Positions 61,678 to 64,000 of a DNA stretch of 64,000 nt are shown here, piece after piece. The stretch covers positions 372,001-436,000 of the forward strand of contig CAVUDJ010000008.1 of the NCBI GenBank assembly GCA_963740215.1. Direction: 5' to 3'. This DNA comes from CAVVAL01 sp963740215 (GTDB lineage: Bacteria > Actinomycetota > Actinomycetes > Mycobacteriales > Cryptosporangiaceae). The notes below the pieces were generated by a model. It did not search any database and was not told where the DNA came from. It saw nothing but the letters and a program-made list of their open reading frames with translations. The number at the start of each line of letters is the position of its first letter. Within the stretch, counting starts at the first letter, position 1. The position numbers were made by a program, and so were the translations under genes.

Positions 61678-64000
61678 TCACCGGCGGATGCGCGCCATCT
61701 GCGGGTCGAACAGCGGCTCGGCGGCGACCGTCGCCGGCACCTTCTCGCCGAAGTACTCCACCGCGACCGCGGTACCCGGGGACAGCACCGGCAGCCACGC
61801 GTATGCGATCGTGCGGCCGACGGTGTAGCCGAACGCGGCGCTCGTGACGTACCCGGCGGGCGCACCGTCCACATAGACCGGTTCCTTGCCGAGCACGTTC
61901 GCGGCCGGGTCGTCGAGGGTGAGGCAGGTGAGCTGCCGAGCCGGCTCCGCGCGGCCCGACCAGCGCGTCCCGCCCGACGAAGTCGCCCTTGTCCATGCGT
62001 ACGGCGAAACCGAGGCCGGCGGAGAACGGGTCGTGCTCGGGCGTCATGTCCGCACCCCAGGCCCGGTAGCCCTTCTCCAGCCGGAGGCTGTTGAACGCGC
62101 TTCGCCCGGCCGCGACGACGCCGTACCGCTGGCCGGCGTCCCACAGCGTGTCCCAGAGCTTGAGCCCGTTGTCGGCGGTGGTGTACAGCTCCCAGCCGAG
62201 CTCGCCGACGTAGGACAGGCGCAGCGCGGTGACCGGCACCGTGCCGACGTACGCGCGCTTCGCTCGGAAGTACCCGAAGCCCCGGTGCGAGAAGTCCTCG
62301 CGGGTGAGCGGCTGCACAAGGTCGCGCGCGAGCGGACCCCAGACGCCGAGGCAGCACGTGCCCGGCGTGCTGTCGTGCAGCGTGACGCCCTCCGGCGCGT
62401 GGCGGCGGAACCAGTCGAGGTCGAGGTTGCCGTTGGCACCCACCTGGAACCGGTCCTCGGCGAGCCGGGCCACCGTCAGGTCGCTCCGGACGCCGCCGGC
62501 GTGGTCGAGCAGCAGCGTGTACGTCACCGACCCGACCGGCTTCGCCAGGTTGTTCGTGGTCATGCGCTGGAGGAAGTCGAGCGAGCCAGGCCCGGCCACC
62601 TCGATCCGCTTGAGCGGCGTCATGTCGTAGAGCGCGACCGCCTCGCGTGTGGCGTGCGACTCGGCGGAGGCGATCGGCGACCAGTACCGCGCCGACCACG
62701 CGTCGCGCTCAGGCAGCTCCAGCTGCGGCAGCGTCGGCGTTCGCCCCGAACCAGTGCGGCCGCTCCCAGCCGTTCGCCTCCAGGAACACAGCCCCGAGCT
62801 CCTGCTGACGGGGGTAGAACGGGCTGGTGCGCAGCGGCCGCGGCGACTCCATCGGCTGGAGCGGGTGCACGATGTCGTACACCTCGACGAAGTTCTGGCA
62901 GCCACGCTGCTGCACGTAGCCGGGCGCGAGGTGGATCTCCTCGAAGCGGTGCAGCTCGCACTCGTGCAGGTCGGTCGAGGATCGCCCGTCGACCAGCCAC
63001 TCGGCCGTCGCCTTCGCCACCCCCGCCGAATGCGTCACCCACACCGCCTCGGCCACCCAGAACCCGGCCAGGTCGTGGTGCTCGCCGATGAGCGGGAAGC
63101 CGTCCGGCGTGAACGAGAAGATGCCGTTGATCCCCTCCTCGACCTTGGTCTCGGCGAGGCCGGGCAGCAGCGCGACGGCGTCGTCCCAGGCTGGCGCGAA
63201 GTCGTCCGGGGTGAAGTCCAGCTCGCCGTGGGTGAGGCCGGCGGGGTCGACGGGCATCGGGCGGTGCGAGTACGACCCGACGCCGAAGCGGTCGCCGTGC
63301 TCGCGGAAGTACAGGTCGCGATCCTGGTGGCGCAGGATCGGCGCGGTGGCCTCAGCGGTGGCCCCTGCCAGTAGAGGCACCGGGCTGGTCCGGGCGTACT
63401 GGTGCGCCATCGGTTGCAGCGGCACGGGCAGCCCGACTAGCCGTCCGACCTCGGCACCCCAGAAGCCTGCGCACGAGACGACGATGTCCGCCGGGAACTC
63501 ACCGTGGTCGGTCTCGACGCCGGTGACGCGGCCCTCGTCGGTGAGGATCCCGGTGACTGTGTGCCGGCCGAGAAACCGCGCGCCCCGGTCGGTCGCTCGT
63601 CGTGCCTGTGCCTCACCGGCAAGCACCGCCCTCGCCAGGCCGTCGGTGGGGACGTGCAGCCCACCGAGGATCCGGTCCTCGTCGAGCAGCGGGTGCAGCG
63701 CCGCGCACTCGGCCGGCGTACGGAGGAACGCCTCGACGCCCCACGACATGGCGAAGCCGTGCCGGCGCTTCAGCTCGGCCAAGCGCTCGGGTGTGGTGGC
63801 GACCTCCAGTCCGCCGACCTGGTCGAAGCACCCCAGTTCGGTGTACTTGGCGACGGTGTAGGCGGCGAACTCGGTCATCGTCTTCGACGGGTTGGTCTGG
63901 AAGACGAGGCCGGGCGCGTGCGAGCTGGATCCGCCGGTGGCGAAGAGGGGGCCGCGGTCGAGGACAGTCACCGCTGTCCAGCCGCGGTCGGTCAGCTCGT
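61678..64000 (-). CDS. Dimethylglycine dehydrogenase-like FAD/GcvT protein, two frameshifts, 5' end beyond window
   Basis: The N-terminal part is cut by the window edge. The visible FAD-oxidoreductase domain (GSSSHAPGLVFQTNPSKTMT, SCAGFWGAEVGRLVGLPVPL) runs to about 62735, where an extra base shifts it to the GcvT-like domain (LPQLELPERDAWSARYWSPI, YDMTPLKRIEVAGPGSLDFL). A second extra base near 61954 shifts it to the last part (LGKEPVYVDGAPAGYVTSAA). The full protein would be about 800 aa. It would oxidatively demethylate dimethylglycine (or sarcosine) with folate as acceptor. It heads the operon, 10 bp before the Rieske gene. Confidence 0.87.

Noticed and set aside
59373..62699. A 1108-codon minus-strand open frame suggesting a giant fusion protein
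   Set aside because: It joins soxB, part of the Rieske gene and a shadow of the DMGDH-like gene. The real genes have their own starts with GTGA overlaps and frameshifts; no fusion is supported.

Overview
The window is a chromosomal stretch from a very GC-rich actinomycete. The family Micromonosporaceae is likely, but that is an inference from gene content, not proven. The signs are: GTG and TTG starts with overlapping GTGA/ATGA junctions, a SigB/SigF-type sigma factor with its anti-sigma kinase, an InhA-type FabI beside an Fe-S-type ferrochelatase, an F420-type nitroreductase, a GPGG small membrane protein, an actinobacterial Vms1-like release factor (acVLRF1) and an Erm(37)-like methylase. 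I saw no rRNA, tRNA, CRISPR array, prophage or intact transposase.

Layout. 1-5.9 kb: SRPBCC fragment, anti-sigma/sigma pair, intradiol dioxygenase lipoprotein, long acyl-CoA dehydrogenase, and an Erm-like/TrmH-like rRNA methylase pair. 6-9.8 kb: F420-type reductase, SPFH/NfeD membrane pair, DUF3097, GPGG protein. 9.9-17 kb: hemH, fabI, fabG, a quinone oxidoreductase, then VWA-DUF58-MoxR. 17-29.5 kb: alpha-hydroxy-acid oxidase, small Cys-rich protein, two PH-domain membrane proteins, PAP2, sirtuin, thioesterase, MBL hydrolase, TIM-barrel epimerase, asnB, PHP hydrolase and M24 peptidase. 29.5-38.5 kb: aconitase, TetR (AcnR-like), mug, ABC exporter, enoyl-CoA hydratase, ABC-F ATPase. From memory, the blocks moxR1-DUF58-VWA-fabG1-inhA-hemZ and echA-ABC-F-TetR-acn lie close together in Mycobacterium tuberculosis as well, so this is an ancestral actinobacterial neighbourhood. 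38.7-41.6 kb: zinc metallopeptidase, M23 peptidase with a long leader, acVLRF1. 41.7-48 kb: a TAXI-type TRAP transporter, a two-component system and a second orphan TAXI protein, with a 161-bp MITE-like element in the middle. 48-55.7 kb: atypical thiolase, carotenoid oxygenase, alpha/beta hydrolase, regulator, subtilase, SixA-type phosphatase. 55.8-64 kb: one tight operon of a dimethylglycine-dehydrogenase-like enzyme, a Rieske oxygenase and heterotetrameric sarcosine oxidase (soxB, D, A, G), fitting stepwise demethylation of glycine betaine to glycine; its first gene runs off the window.

Two properties cut across the window. First, at least eleven single-base frameshifts interrupt otherwise well-conserved genes, including aconitase. 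This points to indel errors in the sequence rather than real gene decay, so these genes are described as CDS with a stated break. Second, many intergenic gaps hold long, near-perfect palindromes that fall into at least five sequence families (called A-E here), each present two or three times. They sit mostly between convergent genes but also inside operons, and one copy has become the C-terminal codons of a gene. These families are the most unusual feature seen.

Regulatory sites of note: a shared GTTACCCGYGGGTA palindrome in front of both the acyl-CoA dehydrogenase and the fabG-fabI operon; a CGTACTGTTTG element in front of both aconitase and the adjacent TetR gene; a CRP/GlxR-like site before the subtilase; and a possible c-di-AMP riboswitch region before the M23 peptidase.
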